Of a stretch of DNA of 5,837 bases, positions 5,137-5,837 are shown piece by piece. How positions within the stretch are numbered: position 1 is the stretch's first letter; each line of letters opens with the position of its first letter. The DNA is taken from assembly GCA_017991275.1 (NCBI GenBank), contig JAGNMH010000385.1, positions 1 through 5,837 of the forward strand, given 5' to 3'. The notes beneath the pieces are model-generated. The model was not told the origin of the DNA. It worked only from the letters and a program-made list of their open reading frames with translations, and did no database searches. Made by a program: the position numbers and the translations under genes. The stretch comes from Acidobacteriota bacterium (GTDB lineage Bacteria > Acidobacteriota > Blastocatellia > RBC074).

Positions 5137-5837
5137 TCAGTTTTGTCTGGCTCGGTTAAGAAGCCAAAAGGATTCAGCCTGTAGCATCAGCACGCCTGCC
5201 AGCACTGCCAGTCCGCCTGCCATTTGCAGCGGCCACAGCGACTGGCCAAGCCATATCCATGCAGCCGTAGCAGCAACGACCGGCTCCAGGATTGAAGTCA
5301 GACTGGTGCGGCTGGCCTCAAGATGCTTCAAGCTTGCCAGATAAAGAGCAAAGGGCAGCACCGTTGCGACGGCTCCCAGATAGAAAAAGAAAGCCCATGT
5401 CGGCAGATCGTAACTCCCCCAGGCGATCTGCCACGGCGGGCGAATCATCAACCAGATCAACGCCGCCGACAGAAAGGCGTATGCCATCATTGTTCGTGAA
5501 TCGTAACGGCGCAGACCGTGTTTACCGTAGGCGGTGTAAAACGCGAAGCCTATGCCAGAACCGACCGCACACAACGAACCCGTCCATGAAATTCGTCCTA
5601 AACCTCCAGGCTGACCAACCAACATCAGCCCCACTCCCCCAAGAGCCATTGCCGCTGAAGTCAGCTTGCCAGCGGTCAGACGTTCAGTTTTTGACAAAAC
5701 TCCATAAGTCATAAGAAAGATCGGGGCCAGGTACTGCAGCATCAACGCATAACCAACGCTGACTTTGGTTAGCGCCAGATAGTAAAAACCCTGATTGGCC
5801 ACCAGGCCTATCAAACCCAGCAATGCAAAAAATGGAA
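5137..5837 (-). CDS. EamA-family (DMT superfamily) permease, N-terminus outside window
   Basis: An inner-membrane transporter of the drug/metabolite superfamily, a family of about 290-300 residues with ten membrane helices in two EamA repeats. About 232 residues are visible, with eight recognisable hydrophobic segments. The first visible one, ALLGLIGLVANQGFYYLAL, matches the third helix of the family, so the first two helices lie beyond the right edge. Reading stays open to the edge, so the TTG at 5823 is not the true start. Family features are LQYLAPIFLMTYG in the first repeat and SILEPVVAATAAWIWLGQ in the second, the latter matching the conserved Glu-Pro helix. The C-terminus ends in a short polar tail (NRARQN). 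Members export or import amino acids, nucleosides, sugars and other small metabolites; the substrate cannot be predicted here. The stop (5137-5139) is 11 bases from the BON gene stop, and the genes converge. Confidence 0.9.
   Translation of the reverse strand, partial: PFFALLGLIGLVANQGFYYLALTKVSVGYALMLQYLAPIFLMTYGVLSKTERLTAGKLTSAAMALGGVGLMLVGQPGGLGRISWTGSLCAVGSGIGFAFYTAYGKHGLRRYDSRTMMAYAFLSAALIWLMIRPPWQIAWGSYDLPTWAFFFYLGAVATVLPFALYLASLKHLEASRTSLTSILEPVVAATAAWIWLGQSLWPLQMAGGLAVLAGVLMLQAESFWLLNRARQN

Noticed and set aside
5292..5714. 140-residue + strand open frame inside the EamA gene
   Set aside because: It is antisense to a well-supported membrane transporter. The arginine- and serine-rich translation is typical of a reverse shadow.

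Overview
The window (5,837 bases, GC roughly half) looks like ordinary chromosomal sequence from a free-living, envelope-rich bacterium. The gene mix is a PIG-L/LmbE deacetylase next to a class II aldolase, a large BatA-type VWA membrane protein, a long Gfo/Idh/MocA oxidoreductase, a double-BON exported protein and an EamA permease. That mix, plus a GTAG-headed extragenic repeat, fits Acidobacteriota (perhaps Blastocatellia) best. This assignment is an inference from gene style; no rRNA or taxonomic marker is present.

Positions 1-2965 hold three genes on the + strand that look like one transcription unit: the C-terminal end of a class II aldolase/adducin-family protein (cut by the left edge), a complete 268-residue PIG-L-family deacetylase, and a 594-residue BatA/VWA-type membrane protein only 6 nt further on. 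The first two are probably carbohydrate-related; the third is probably an envelope protein of unknown role.

Positions 2962-3075 carry a 114-bp inverted repeat between two convergent genes. Its two 30-base ends match at 26 positions, each holds its own small hairpin, and each begins with GTAG when read inwards. This is the architecture of a REP doublet (REPIN/BIME). The left GTAG contains the stop codon of the VWA gene.

Positions 3085-4320 (- strand) encode a Gfo/Idh/MocA oxidoreductase, probably acting on a sugar, inositol or similar polyol. Its best Shine-Dalgarno lies too far from the start codon in linear sequence, but a 6-bp hairpin between them would restore normal spacing. The 196-base divergent region (4321-4516) also contains short inverted and direct repeats that could be regulatory. 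A 202-residue exported double-BON protein follows (4517-5125, + strand).

From 5137 to the right edge, on the - strand, lies most of an EamA-family (drug/metabolite transporter superfamily) permease whose first two membrane segments fall outside the window.

I found no tRNA, rRNA, CRISPR array, transposase, toxin-antitoxin pair or recognisable defence system. The REPIN-like element and the hairpin-spaced ribosome binding site are the two features most worth following up.
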